A DNA stretch of 64,000 nucleotides from Flavobacteriales bacterium (GTDB lineage: Bacteria > Bacteroidota > Bacteroidia > Flavobacteriales_F > PHOS-HE28). This document shows positions 32,904 to 41,637 of the stretch, one piece after another. The stretch covers positions 385,261-449,260 of the forward strand of contig JADJVC010000014.1 of assembly GCA_016710685.1 (NCBI GenBank), given 5' to 3'. Position 1 is the stretch's first letter; each line of letters opens with the position of its first letter. The position numbers and the translations under genes are program-made. A model generated the notes under the pieces. It did no database searches, was not told the DNA's origin, and worked only from the letters and a program-made list of their open reading frames with translations.

Positions 32904-34490
32904 TCACCGCTCGGCCAGCTTCGTTCGCTGCAGGTCATCATCCCCGATCACACGCAACGCTTCTTCGTAACTGCGATCCACCGGATTGTCCGCATTGATC
33001 ACTTCCCAATAAGCGCTGGTGTCCCAAACGTCGCGTGCTATCAATGCTTTTAGGCGTAAGTCCACCACGGTCATGGAGCGCGCCATGCCTGTGCTATCCG
33101 GCTCTACGCCTTGCTTTTCGGCCAATGCGTTCAGTGAGTCGTGCAGATCGGTGCCAACTTGGAAATTCTTGCGGAAGGCTTCCACGTCCTTATAGTTGTG
33201 CAGGAGCTCGCTCCGGTGCTTGTCCACGTAGTTGATGGCTGCCGTGTTGGTGATGCCTTTGCGCACCAATTGGCCGAACCAGACCGAGCTCAAGCTGGTG
33301 TCGATGGGCACGAAAATATCCGGCGTGATACCGCCGCCGGCATAAACGACGCGCTTGTTGTTGGTGAAGAACCGTGCCGTGTCCTGTACATGGATGCTGT
33401 CCGCATTGGTGAGCTCGCCTTCGCTCAACCGGTCCATGCCTTCATGGCGGTACGCGTCAAGGCCGTCAGCATAGCTTTTCTGGATGCACCTGCCGCTTGG
33501 CGTGTAATAGCGCGATACTGTCAGGCGCACTGCGGAACCGTCAGGAAGCGTGACGGGCCGTTGCACCAAGCCTTTGCCAAAGCTGCGACGCCCAACGACA
33601 AGGCCGCGGTCCCAGTCCTGCACAGCACCCGTGACGATCTCACTGGCACTTGCGGAACCTTCATCAACCATCACGACCAATCGGCCTTTCTCAAAATCGC
33701 CATCCTTGGTGGCGTAGGTGTTTTCACGAGGCGTGGTGCGGCCTTCCGTGTACACGACCAGCTTGCGGTCGTCGAGGAACTGGTCCGCCATTTCAATCGC
33801 GGAGCGCAAGTAGCCGCCGCCGTTGCCTTGAAGGTCCAGGATGAGGTCTTTCATGCCCTGCTTTTTCAGCATGGCCATTTTTGTGTCGAACTCTTCGGTG
33901 GTGGTGGCACCGAAGCGGCTCACCTTGATATAGCCCACGCCCGGTGCGGCCATGTAGGCGGCTTCCACGCTGTAAATGGGGATCTTGTCCCGCGTGATGG
34001 TGAAGTCCAGCGGGTCCTTTTCACCGGGGCGTACGATCCGAACGTCCACCTTGGTGCCCTTTGGACCGCGTAGCAGCTTGATGACGTCCGAGTTCTTTAT
34101 GCCGATACCCGCAACGATGGAGGAATCAACCTTCACTATGCGGTCGCCAGCATGGATACCCACGCGCTCACTGGGGCCGCTGGCGATGGCGTCCACCACG
34201 TAGATGCTGTCCTGCAAAATGTTGAACTGGATCCCAACGCCTTCGAAGTTGCCTTTCAGCGGTTCGTTCACTTCCTCCAGGTCTTCCTTGGGGATGTACA
34301 CGCTGTGCGGATCCAGCTCGGCAAGCATGCTCACAATGGCCTTGTCCACCAACTTGTCGTCATCCACACTGTCTACGTACATGCGGTCGATCTGGTACAA
34401 CAGGGCCTGTAATTTGTTGGAGGCCGCATTGGGTTGGGCAAAAGAGGGGAGTGCCGCCACGACGGCCAGTAAGAACAAGAGTTTTTTCAT
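32904..34490 (-). CDS. S41-family C-terminal processing peptidase
   Basis: The 528-residue protein has a signal peptide (MKKLLFLLAVVAALPSFAQ), an N-terminal helical region, and a PDZ domain (about 75-165, with GNFEGVGIQFNI and IKLLRGPKGTKVDV). The tail-specific protease core contains LILDLQGNGGGYL, DEGSASASEI (nucleophile region 279-283) and the catalytic lysine at 306 in RSFGKGLVQ. Such enzymes cleave proteins from their C-termini in the periplasm, acting in quality control or envelope maturation. An in-frame start at 34580 would place 30 residues before the signal peptide, so 34490 is preferred. No neighbour is coupled to it. Confidence 0.93.
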   Translation of the reverse strand: MKKLLFLLAVVAALPSFAQPNAASNKLQALLYQIDRMYVDSVDDDKLVDKAIVSMLAELDPHSVYIPKEDLEEVNEPLKGNFEGVGIQFNILQDSIYVVDAIASGPSERVGIHAGDRIVKVDSSIVAGIGIKNSDVIKLLRGPKGTKVDVRIVRPGEKDPLDFTITRDKIPIYSVEAAYMAAPGVGYIKVSRFGATTTEEFDTKMAMLKKQGMKDLILDLQGNGGGYLRSAIEMADQFLDDRKLVVYTEGRTTPRENTYATKDGDFEKGRLVVMVDEGSASASEIVTGAVQDWDRGLVVGRRSFGKGLVQRPVTLPDGSAVRLTVSRYYTPSGRCIQKSYADGLDAYRHEGMDRLSEGELTNADSIHVQDTARFFTNNKRVVYAGGGITPDIFVPIDTSLSSVWFGQLVRKGITNTAAINYVDKHRSELLHNYKDVEAFRKNFQVGTDLHDSLNALAEKQGVEPDSTGMARSMTVVDLRLKALIARDVWDTSAYWEVINADNPVDRSYEEALRVIGDDDLQRTKLAER

Positions 34491-34623
34491 CAGGGGGAAG
34501 GTTCCACGGGGACAAGACTGCAACTGCTGTGCCGGAAGAAGCGTGAATTTAACGTATACGGGGCGAAGAGGTTGCCTCAAGTAGGGTTAAGCGATGTTAA
34601 GTGAGGGAGCGGGTGAGGTTGGT

Positions 34624-34790
34624 TTTTACCGCAATGACGCTACGCATGCCTCCGGCAGCCATGGACGCAACGCTTTCGCAATGTTTTTTTTGGACGCAGA
34701 GGCGTGGAGGCGCCGAGAGGAGTTTTACCGTAACGGTGCTACGCATGCCTCCGGCAGCCAGGGACGCAACGGTTTCGCAACGTCTTTTTA
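34624..34790. repeat. Two direct copies of a ~68-bp repeat with a GGCGTGGAGGCG phrase between
   Basis: The segments 34624-34691 and 34723-34790 are near-identical; both contain CTACGCATGCCTCCGGCAGC and GGACGCAACG, and both end in a T-run. The period is about 99 bases, and GACGCAGAGGCGTGGAGGCG lies between the copies. A plus-strand frame across both gives a peptide with internal repeats, but it looks like translated repeat, not a gene. The 34491-34894 gap holds nothing else. Confidence 0.65.
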
Positions 34791-34894
34791 CCAAGAAGGC
34801 CAGGTCGGGAACGAAGGAACCACAGGCGAGCCGACGTCGTGGCAGCGGCATTGAATTTTCTGATCGTCTGATTTTCTGATCGTCTAATCTTCGA

Positions 34895-35416
34895 TCAAAG
34901 CCCAAAAAGAAACGTGCCGCCTTGTTTGATCACGCCCTTGCGCCATTTCTCCTTCCGCACCAGTTTTCCGTTCTCGTAATATTTCCATGAACCGTGCTTT
35001 TCGCCGTCCTTATAGTGGCCAACAATGCCTTGGCTGCGGAACGCCCAGGTGCCGTCGCGCTTACCCATGCGATACTGGCCTTTCACGGTGATGCGGCCCA
35101 ATGGATCATATTCCGTCCAGTCGCCGTGGAGCGAGCCCCAGCCGTAAACTGCGAAGATCAAAGGCTTTCCATCCGGATAGTAGGCGCGATAAATGCCGCT
35201 GGGCTTGCCGCGTTTGTAGTCGATCTGCACCGCCGTGCGTGTGGTGTCGAATGCGTATTTGCCTTCGAGCCGGAAGCGCTCAACATCCTGCATTGGCGCG
35301 TATTCCACAGCGTACGCAACGGTGGCGTCGTTGGTGGTGATGTACAGTGAATCGGGTTGCGCGCTGGCGATGCTGCTGAACAGCAATGCCGCGATGAAGG
35401 TCGATTTATGGAGCAT
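34895..35416 (-). CDS. Secreted MORN-repeat (YwqK-like) protein
   Basis: The 173-residue protein has a signal peptide (MLHKSTFIAALLFSSIASAQ). MORN_2-type repeats follow: GIYRAYYPDGKPLIFAVYG, GDWTEYDPLGRITVKGQYR, GTWAFRSQGIVGHYKDGEK and GSWKYYENGKLVRKEKWRKG. Proteins of this kind are often annotated as YwqK antitoxin-like, but a signal peptide and lack of a toxin neighbour argue against that role here. Its ATG at 35416 lies 11 bases inside the end of the penicillin-binding protein 1C gene, so the two are coupled. An envelope function is suggested by that pairing; the actual role is unknown. Confidence 0.82.
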   Translation of the reverse strand: MLHKSTFIAALLFSSIASAQPDSLYITTNDATVAYAVEYAPMQDVERFRLEGKYAFDTTRTAVQIDYKRGKPSGIYRAYYPDGKPLIFAVYGWGSLHGDWTEYDPLGRITVKGQYRMGKRDGTWAFRSQGIVGHYKDGEKHGSWKYYENGKLVRKEKWRKGVIKQGGTFLFGL

Positions 35417-37802
35417 GCCGGGTGGAAGGGGAGGAGGCGCCGCGCACCACCGTGAAGGTGCGTTGCTCGCGGTCGCCATGTTGATCGGTCAAAGTTAACC
35501 GGTGTTGCCCGGCTTCCGGACTTAACGCCATGCGGTGCTCGCCCGAAGTGGTGCCGAGGAAGGTGCCGTCGAGGTCCCAGTACAGCACTACGTGTGGGTC
35601 GCGGTGCGCCACTTCCGCCACCATGCTGCCCACGGTGCCGTCGAGTTGTACAGGAATAAGGATGGTGCCACGCTCATCAGGATATAGGATCTCCATGGCC
35701 TGCCCGTGTCCGATGGAAAGGCCCGGAAGTGGCGGTGGAAGCGGCTTGTAAGCGGGTTGGCGTTCCATATAGTAATGTTCCATCGCCGGTGGAAGTTGGA
35801 ACCACGAAGTGCCGTTTCCTGTGCCGCTGGCCAGTTGGTGCGTCCCTGTAGCATCGAGCCAAACGCGGCGGTGGTAAGGGCAAAGCTGTGTCCGCAACCC
35901 TTGCGGCGACACCCACGCGGTGTCCACTTGCGGGCAGTCGCGGTTGGCACGAAAGCCCGTGGTGCGGCACAACGCGGTGCGCGTCATTTCGTCGTACGGA
36001 GCCTCGAACGCGGCATCGCTTGCGGGCAACATATTGAACAGGTCGAAGAGCAGCGGCGCCGCGGCCAAGGTGCCGGTAAGGCCCGGCCTGCCTTCGCCGC
36101 TGGCGTTGCCGGTCCACACCGCGATGCAATACTTCGCCGTTAGCCCGATGGCCCACGCGTCCCGGTGCCCGAAGCTTGTGCCGGTCTTCCAAGAGATGCT
36201 GCGCGATCCCGCAAATTGCTTCCACCCTTGTTCGGCTTCTGGACGGGCTGTTTCCCGCAGCGCTTTCAATGTGAACCAAATTGAACTGGCGCTCAATACG
36301 GGCACCTTTTCCGCAAGCGGTGAACGTTCCAATTCCACATCGGCTTCCGCAGCCAATACGAATGGCGCATGCACATCGCCCTGCCGATAGGCCATGCCCA
36401 TGCGCCCGAAATTCCGCAATACGCGCCCCATGCTGGAATACGCACCGGCCAGTTCCCACGGTGTGCTTTCCGCGCCGCCTACTATTAAGGACAGTCCGTA
36501 ATCATCAGCGCTGCGGTCGATGCCGTTCATGCCCATGGCCCGCAAGAGCCGCAACGTGCGATCGATGCCGTGCGCATGCAGCGCGCGCACGGCGGGCACG
36601 TTCAGCGAGCGGCTCAGTGCTTCCGAGGCGGGCACTGCGCCGTTGTAATGCTCGTCGTAGTTGCGCGGTGCGAAGCCGTTGTAGCGCGTGGGGATGTCGG
36701 CCACCAGCATGTCCGGCAACAACTCGCCGCTTTGCAACATGTCCGCATAGAGGAATGGTTTCAGCACACTGCCGGTGCTGCGCCGCGCTCGCACGATGTC
36801 CACATTGCCCGCATGCGCTGCTCCCGCACCGCTGAGATTGCCCACGTATGCCAGCACGCGCCCGGTGGCCGTTTCCAAAATGATCGCTGCCGCGTTGTGA
36901 ACTTCGTTCGCCAACAAACGCCCCGCATAGCGGTCGGCTGCTTGCGTGGCACGGTCTTGCAATTCACCGTCCACGGTGGTGCGCAGGATCTCGCCATCAT
37001 GCCCTTGGCTTTGTAAAGTGGACAACAAATGCGGAGCACGTTGCGGCAGTGCCTTAGGTCCTTCAGGCAACGGTTCTTCTTTGGCCAACGACCATTCCGT
37101 ACTGTCGATGGCATGCACCGCCAACAAGCGCGACAACAGCCGGTCGCGTTTGTTCCGCAAGGCATCGTGGCCCTTGCCCGGATAGATGGCAGAAGGTGCG
37201 TTCGGCAATATAGCAAGAGTGGCACTTTCACTCCAGCTCAAGCGTTCCGCCGGGCGACCGAAGTAGCGCCATGCCGCGGCGTCCAAGCCCACCACGTTGC
37301 CGCCGAAAGGCGCGTGCGCTGCGAAGAGTTCCAAAATCTCGTCCTTGTTCATGCGCAGCTCGATCCGCAAGGCGAGCAGGGCCTCGATGAACTTTTCGCC
37401 ATACGTGCGCGACTGGTTGCCGCGCGCCATCCGCGCCACCTGCATGGTGATGGTGCTGCCACCGCTCACCACGCGACCCGCCATACGGTTCTGTTGCCAA
37501 GCACGCACCAATGACTGCGGACGGATACCCCAGTGCGACTGGAAGTGCCGGTCTTCAAACTGTACCAGGCAAATCGCAAAACGCTCCGGAACCGCTTCGC
37601 CAGGCGGAAAACGCCACTGCCCATCATCCGCCACGGTGGCGCCCAACATGTGCGCGTCTTTGTCCAGTAGCACCGTACAGTATGGATCGGTGAACAACGG
37701 CGCCATGGGCCACCACCGCGCCCAAGCGAGGAGCACCGCCAAAATGCCCAATGCGATCCAGGATCGGCGAAGGATTGTTTTACGGATCTGCGGAAATCGC
37801 AT
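35406..37802 (-). CDS. pbpC: Penicillin-binding protein 1C (bifunctional transglycosylase/transpeptidase)
   Basis: The 798-residue protein has one N-terminal membrane helix (about 15-32). A GT51 glycosyltransferase domain (about 60-230) carries the catalytic EDRHFQSHWGI and GGSTITMQVAR. The transpeptidase domain (about 270-560) carries STGSVLKPF (SxxK), SRSLN (SxN) and KTGTS (KTG). The BiPBP_C domain ends the protein. It builds or repairs peptidoglycan from the outer face of the inner membrane. In many bacteria pbpC follows an alpha-2-macroglobulin gene; none lies upstream here, where a 167-base gap with a palindrome is followed by a divergent protease gene. All catalytic motifs are intact. 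Confidence 0.94.
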   Translation of the reverse strand: MRFPQIRKTILRRSWIALGILAVLLAWARWWPMAPLFTDPYCTVLLDKDAHMLGATVADDGQWRFPPGEAVPERFAICLVQFEDRHFQSHWGIRPQSLVRAWQQNRMAGRVVSGGSTITMQVARMARGNQSRTYGEKFIEALLALRIELRMNKDEILELFAAHAPFGGNVVGLDAAAWRYFGRPAERLSWSESATLAILPNAPSAIYPGKGHDALRNKRDRLLSRLLAVHAIDSTEWSLAKEEPLPEGPKALPQRAPHLLSTLQSQGHDGEILRTTVDGELQDRATQAADRYAGRLLANEVHNAAAIILETATGRVLAYVGNLSGAGAAHAGNVDIVRARRSTGSVLKPFLYADMLQSGELLPDMLVADIPTRYNGFAPRNYDEHYNGAVPASEALSRSLNVPAVRALHAHGIDRTLRLLRAMGMNGIDRSADDYGLSLIVGGAESTPWELAGAYSSMGRVLRNFGRMGMAYRQGDVHAPFVLAAEADVELERSPLAEKVPVLSASSIWFTLKALRETARPEAEQGWKQFAGSRSISWKTGTSFGHRDAWAIGLTAKYCIAVWTGNASGEGRPGLTGTLAAAPLLFDLFNMLPASDAAFEAPYDEMTRTALCRTTGFRANRDCPQVDTAWVSPQGLRTQLCPYHRRVWLDATGTHQLASGTGNGTSWFQLPPAMEHYYMERQPAYKPLPPPLPGLSIGHGQAMEILYPDERGTILIPVQLDGTVGSMVAEVAHRDPHVVLYWDLDGTFLGTTSGEHRMALSPEAGQHRLTLTDQHGDREQRTFTVVRGASSPSTRHAP

Positions 37803-37850
37803 CTGGTGAAGGCGCTAAAGATCCGCGTTTGATCTCAATCCGTTGTCACA

Positions 37851-37870
37851 CGTGGTCGTGTACGACCACG
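37851..37870. repeat. Palindrome CGTGGTCGT...ACGACCACG
   Basis: Nine-base arms with a two-base centre lie in the 37803-37969 gap between divergent genes. The core resembles the hairpin at 12502-12522. It could be an operator or a dispersed palindromic repeat; the sequence alone does not decide. Confidence 0.4.
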
Positions 37871-37969
37871 GAGGATGCTCTAGGGTACCCTAAAGCCGAT
37901 GGAGCAAGGATGCCTTTGCAACTTCACGGTGTACCATTGTAGCTTGCAACCCCTTACAAAGAACCACCC

Positions 37970-39649
37970 ATGCTTCGATCGCTATTTTCCTCCGCCATGC
38001 TCGGCTTGGCGCTTTCCTCCATTGCACAGGTTTCCAGCGGCGGTACGCCCTACAGTCTGCGCGCCGGGCTTACAATGGCTGATATACCTACCGTTGAAAG
38101 CGCCCGCTTCGATGCCGAGGCGGTTGCCTTGGAAGATGCGCGTCGCGATAACGCACAGAAAATCCCGGCCTATGGCCTTGTGCTGGCCGTGAACGCCGAT
38201 CTGTACAATGCGGGCAAGTGGACTGACTTGCCGAACGGTGACCGCGTTTGGCGTGCTCGCATCTCCAGTACCGGGGCATTGGCCACGGAACTTTACTTCG
38301 ACATGTTCCTGCCGCAAGGTGCGTCCTTGTTCGTGTACAGCCCCGACGGCAAGCAGCAGTTGGGCGCGTTCACCTCCTACAACAATTCCGATGACGGCAG
38401 TTTCGCAACGGGCTTGATCGATGGGGAAAGTTCCATTGTGGAGTACTACGAACCGCAAACGCAATTGGGCATGGGCCGGTTAACGGTGAAATCCGTTGGG
38501 CATGCGTACCGCATGGCCGGGAGCGCCATGAGCGATCCCTGCGAGGTGGACGTGAACTGTACCGAAGGCGCGAATTGGACCGCTCAACGGGATGCTGTTG
38601 TGCGCATCAGCGTGTTGGACGGTGGGTTCAACTATTGGTGCAGTGGGGCGTTGGTGAACAACCTGGCGCAGGATTGTAAACCGTATTTCCTAACGGCCAA
38701 GCATTGCGGTGAAGCCACGACCGCCGCAGACTTCAACCAATGGAAGTTCTACTTCAACTACGAAAAGCCAAGCTGCGGTTCAGGCGTCGCTACACAGGCA
38801 CATTCCATGACCGGCTGCACCAAGCGCGGTGACAGCAACGACAACAACAACGGCAACATCAGCGGCTCCGACTTTTTGTTGCTGGAAGCCAACACACCCG
38901 ACATTCCCACCAACTACACCGCGTACTGGGCCGGATGGGATGCGAACAACGCAGCGACCGCAGGCGGTGTTGGAATCCACCATCCCGCCGGTTCACAGAA
39001 GAAGATCAGCACCTTCACCGTTACGCCCGGAAACAGTTCATGGAGCGGTGTGCCCGGTACGCATTGGACGCTCACTTGGGCAGGTACCGCGAACGGTCAT
39101 GGCGTTACCGAAGGCGGTTCTTCCGGGTCCCCGATCTTCAACAATGCACAACGGATCATGGGTACGCTAACTGGTGGAGCTTCCTGTTGCGTTGCCGGGG
39201 ATTGTGGACCTTTCACCGGGCCGACCGCTTCAGACCTGTATGGCAAAATGAGCTACCACTGGCAAAGCGATCCCGGGCCCACGAACCAAAAACTGAAGAC
39301 TTGGCTCGATCCCGCAAGCACTGGCCTGCTTACCATGGACGGCAGTTATGATCCCTGCGGCAACGGTAATGGCAACGGCATCGGTGAACATGCAACAGCA
39401 CAAGTTTCCATCGGACTTTGGCCGAACCCTGCCACGAACAGCGTGGAGGTCTCCTTGCCGAAGGACTTCACCGGTGATGCAAGCATTGAGCTAGTGGACG
39501 CGCTTGGCCGTGTTGTGCAAAGCCGCGCGATCAACGCGAACGCACCATTGAAATTGGAACTTGCGCGGGAAGCCGCAGGCGTCTATTCAGTGCGTGTGTT
39601 GCGCTATGGTGCCACCATGGGCACGGCACGAATGGTGGTGCAACGTTGA
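37970..39649 (+). CDS. Secreted trypsin-like serine protease with T9SS type A sorting domain
   Basis: The 559-residue protein has a signal peptide (to about residue 20), a propeptide-like region (to about 190), and a chymotrypsin-fold protease domain. The triad is visible as His245 in FLTAKHCG, Asp301 in SGSDFLLLE and Ser385 in EGGSSGSPIF. Several cysteines resemble those of lysyl endopeptidase-like enzymes, so cleavage after basic residues is possible but unproven. The C-terminus (about 480-559) is a type A T9SS sorting domain: IGLWPNPATNSVEVSLP, then VDALGRVVQS and AGVYSVRVLR. It should be secreted or surface-attached through T9SS. A hairpin terminator follows at 39697-39721. Confidence 0.9.
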   Translation: MLRSLFSSAMLGLALSSIAQVSSGGTPYSLRAGLTMADIPTVESARFDAEAVALEDARRDNAQKIPAYGLVLAVNADLYNAGKWTDLPNGDRVWRARISSTGALATELYFDMFLPQGASLFVYSPDGKQQLGAFTSYNNSDDGSFATGLIDGESSIVEYYEPQTQLGMGRLTVKSVGHAYRMAGSAMSDPCEVDVNCTEGANWTAQRDAVVRISVLDGGFNYWCSGALVNNLAQDCKPYFLTAKHCGEATTAADFNQWKFYFNYEKPSCGSGVATQAHSMTGCTKRGDSNDNNNGNISGSDFLLLEANTPDIPTNYTAYWAGWDANNAATAGGVGIHHPAGSQKKISTFTVTPGNSSWSGVPGTHWTLTWAGTANGHGVTEGGSSGSPIFNNAQRIMGTLTGGASCCVAGDCGPFTGPTASDLYGKMSYHWQSDPGPTNQKLKTWLDPASTGLLTMDGSYDPCGNGNGNGIGEHATAQVSIGLWPNPATNSVEVSLPKDFTGDASIELVDALGRVVQSRAINANAPLKLELAREAAGVYSVRVLRYGATMGTARMVVQR

Positions 39650-39696
39650 TCAACGCAACTACATTCAACGTTCGGAAATGATAGCGAACGGGCAAG

Positions 39697-39721
39697 CGCT
39701 CCATCGTTCAACGATGGAGCG
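39697..39721. terminator. Bidirectional terminator between convergent genes
   Basis: Perfect 12-base arms (CGCTCCATCGTT and AACGATGGAGCG) meet with almost no loop, between the plus-strand protease gene and the minus-strand small secreted protein gene. It is followed by GTTTCGCG on the plus strand, so the T-tract is poor. Confidence 0.55.
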
Positions 39722-39735
39722 TTTCGCGTTTCGTA

Positions 39736-40097
39736 TTACTCGTTGTGTTCCAATTTGGCTGGCATCGGCTGCACCGAAGTATCGGACCCCAACATGTCTA
39801 CCACAAGTTTGCGCACGCCGTACTTTCCTTTCAACGTGATGCGGCTTAACTCACCTTCTTCCTGCGTTGCAAATCGCTGGATATCGATGTCCGTGGTGTC
39901 GGTGAATGCCTGCGGCCAATCTTTTTCACTTGCGCAATGAGCTGCGGTGTGGTGAACTGTTCCGTGGTTTCAAACAGCGGTGAGATCATCACCGTGGGGC
40001 CGTTGCGCCAGTTGCCAATGGCGTAACTGTAAATCGCGTTTTGTGCGTGTACACTGGTAATGCAGGCAACAAGCACTAAGGTGAAGATCGTTTTCAT
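39736..40097 (-). CDS. Small secreted protein of unknown function, frameshifted in an A-run
   Basis: The N-terminal part reads MKTIFTLVLVACITSVHAQ (signal peptide) and NAIYSYAIGNWRNGPTVMIS, ending the first frame near QLIAQVKK. In the next frame a plausible continuation follows: WPQAFTDTTDIDIQRFATQE, EGELSRITLKGKYGVRKLVV, DMLGSDTSVQ and so on to a stop at 39736. Adding one base in the T-run at 39922-39926 (A-run on the coding strand) joins them into about 120 residues. In the unshifted frame the tail is arginine/serine-rich and ends at 39846. I do not recognise the family. It is convergent with the protease gene. A sequencing error is as likely as real inactivation. Confidence 0.6.
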
Positions 40098-40240
40098 CGC
40101 ATCTTTTTTTCGGTGTTGCAAAGATGAGGCCGGATCATGTTTGTTGAGAAATTGACAAAGCATCGTTGATTTCTATTTGCATGGCACTGATCATCGCTTG
40201 ATGATGCGTCGTTGATTTGGCACCAACAAAAACCAACACA

Positions 40241-40471
40241 ATGGCAAAGAAGAAAGCAGCAGCGAAGAAGAAGGCCGCCCCTAAGAAGGCCGCTAAGAAA
40301 GCAGCGCCGAAGAAGGCAGCCGCCAAGAAGCCAGCAGCCAAGAAGGCAGCTAAGAAGAAAGTGGCTAAGAAGAAAGCCGCTCCGAAAAAGGCCTCTGCCA
40401 AGAAGCCAGCAGCCAAGAAAGTTGCTGCAAAGAAGCCTGCCGCCAAGAAGAAGGTGGCTAAGAAGAAGTAA
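40241..40471 (+). CDS. Histone H1-like lysine/alanine-rich DNA-binding protein
   Basis: The 76-residue product is almost entirely K, A and P, with repeated AAKKPAAKK and KKAAPKKA units, the composition of eukaryotic H1 tails and bacterial Hc1/HctB-like proteins. It should bind DNA nonspecifically and compact it. The ATG is preferred over an in-frame TTG at 40217. A poorly conserved promoter region lies upstream and two strong hairpins follow directly, so it is a single-gene unit. The opposite strand also stays open because of the biased codons, but encodes only a hydrophobic shadow peptide. Such genes expand and contract easily through their internal repeats. Confidence 0.85.
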   Translation: MAKKKAAAKKKAAPKKAAKKAAPKKAAAKKPAAKKAAKKKVAKKKAAPKKASAKKPAAKKVAAKKPAAKKKVAKKK

Positions 40472-40484
40472 TTCTTCTTACTAC

Positions 40485-40554
40485 TTCGGGCATCGGCCCG
40501 AAAGGTTTCATGTAAACGTGCAAAGGGCTTCCGCAAGGAGGCCCTTCGCACGTT
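40485..40554. terminator. Two hairpins between the H1-like gene and the YncE-like pseudogene
   Basis: The first is TTCGGGC at 40485-40491 paired with GCCCGAA at 40496-40502. The second pairs AACGTGC plus AAGGGC (40515-40528) with GCCCTT plus GCACGTT (40541-40554), with one mismatch and a 12-base loop. Together they separate two convergent transcription units. Confidence 0.6.
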
Positions 40555-40590
40555 ATAGCATTTCGTGTTGACGCGCCGCCTGCCTACAGG

Positions 40591-41616
40591 TTACGGTGTT
40601 TCCGCTACATCCACCAACACAAAGGTGCCGGGCAACAAGGCTGATCTTGCCTTTGGATTTTTTGGAGTAGGAGCAGGCTTAGGTCCAAACTTCGCAGTGG
40701 GCAAGTAAGAAGTGGTGCATGCGCGTATCGATCGCGATGGTGCGCGCACCCTTTGCGTGGGCACCGTGGCAAGCACATGGAATTTGTCGGCGCCGTCTTC
40801 CTGCACTATAGTTAATGTGCCATCCCCATTGGGAGCGAAAGCCCGTTTTGTACCGGGATCGTAAGCCGCGCCGTCAACACCTTCTCCAATGGGCACCGTG
40901 GTGATCACCTTCCCGCTTTGCGCGTCCAACATCACCATCATTTTGTTGGCACAGTTGCTGAAGAGCCGGTGCGTCGCTACGTCAATCGCCAAACCCGTGG
41001 GGCCTTCACCGGGAGCTAACGGCCAGCTATGTTCCACTTTCCAAGTAGTTGTATTGATCGCGCAGACCATGTTTTCGTCTTCAAGGTTCACTTAGACATG
41101 CCCTTCGCCATCGCTTACTGCAAGCTCGGGATTGCCGGGTAACGCTATGTTGGTGATGACTGTATTCGTCCCCGCATCAATTACCGTTGCGTTGGCGCTG
41201 TGCCCATTGAAATCAACCACAGCATGGGAAAATGGATCATAGATGATGGCATCGGGACTAACGCCGTTGACCTTTACATGGGCCAGCACGCGGTAGCTTT
41301 CAAGATCGAAGACGAGCACCGAGGAGTCCTTGCCGCAGCTTATAAATCCCTTCTCTTCTTCTGGTGCGATCGCTATGCCGTGTACGCCCTTGGTGTCCGC
41401 GATGGTGGCGAGCAGCTCCCCGGTTTTTCCATCCACAACGTTGGTTTCCATGCCGTGCGAAAGGAAGACGCGACCGGTGGCCTCATCCACGGCAAGCAGG
41501 TCCCAATGGCCATCACCCGGCACCGAAAATTTGTTGACGATATGGTAGCCGTCCTGCGCAATACTGGCGTGGCCCACGAGAAGTGCGAAGCAAAGACCGG
41601 AGATCTTCGTTTTCAT
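40591..41616 (-). pseudogene. YncE-like YVTN beta-propeller protein, disrupted
   Basis: Reading through, the gene encodes about 341 residues, from a signal peptide (MKTKISGLCFALLVGHASIAQ) through propeller blades such as WDLLAVDEATGRVFLSHG, GIAIAPEEEKGFISCGKDSS and GLAIDVATHRLFSNC. An in-frame TAA at 41092-41094 interrupts it between DGEGHV and VNLEDENM. Near the end two small shifts cancel each other: a base seems missing near 40749-40751, since ARTIAIDTRMHHF lies in the next frame, and one extra near 40706-40711, after which YLPTAKFGPKP resumes. The family binds unknown ligands in the periplasm. It follows the RND pump gene by 21 bases and may have been the last gene of that operon. Confidence 0.7.
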
Positions 41617-41637
41617 GCTGGTTTCGTTTTAGTCGGT

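Noticed and set aside
34594..34854. 86-codon plus-strand frame with two copies of FYRN-ATHASGS-GRN
   Set aside because: The internal repeat reflects the 68-bp DNA repeats; no signal peptide, no family, and it reads through a separate dispersed phrase.
40135..40551. 138-codon minus-strand frame rich in F, A and L opposite the H1-like gene
   Set aside because: The hydrophobic repeats are only the complement of AAG/GCC-biased lysine-alanine codons; it also spans both hairpins at 40485-40554.
40591..41091. Separate 166-residue gene starting at GTG 41091
   Set aside because: It is in the same frame as the upstream part and continues the same propeller, so it is the second half of a gene broken by a stop codon.
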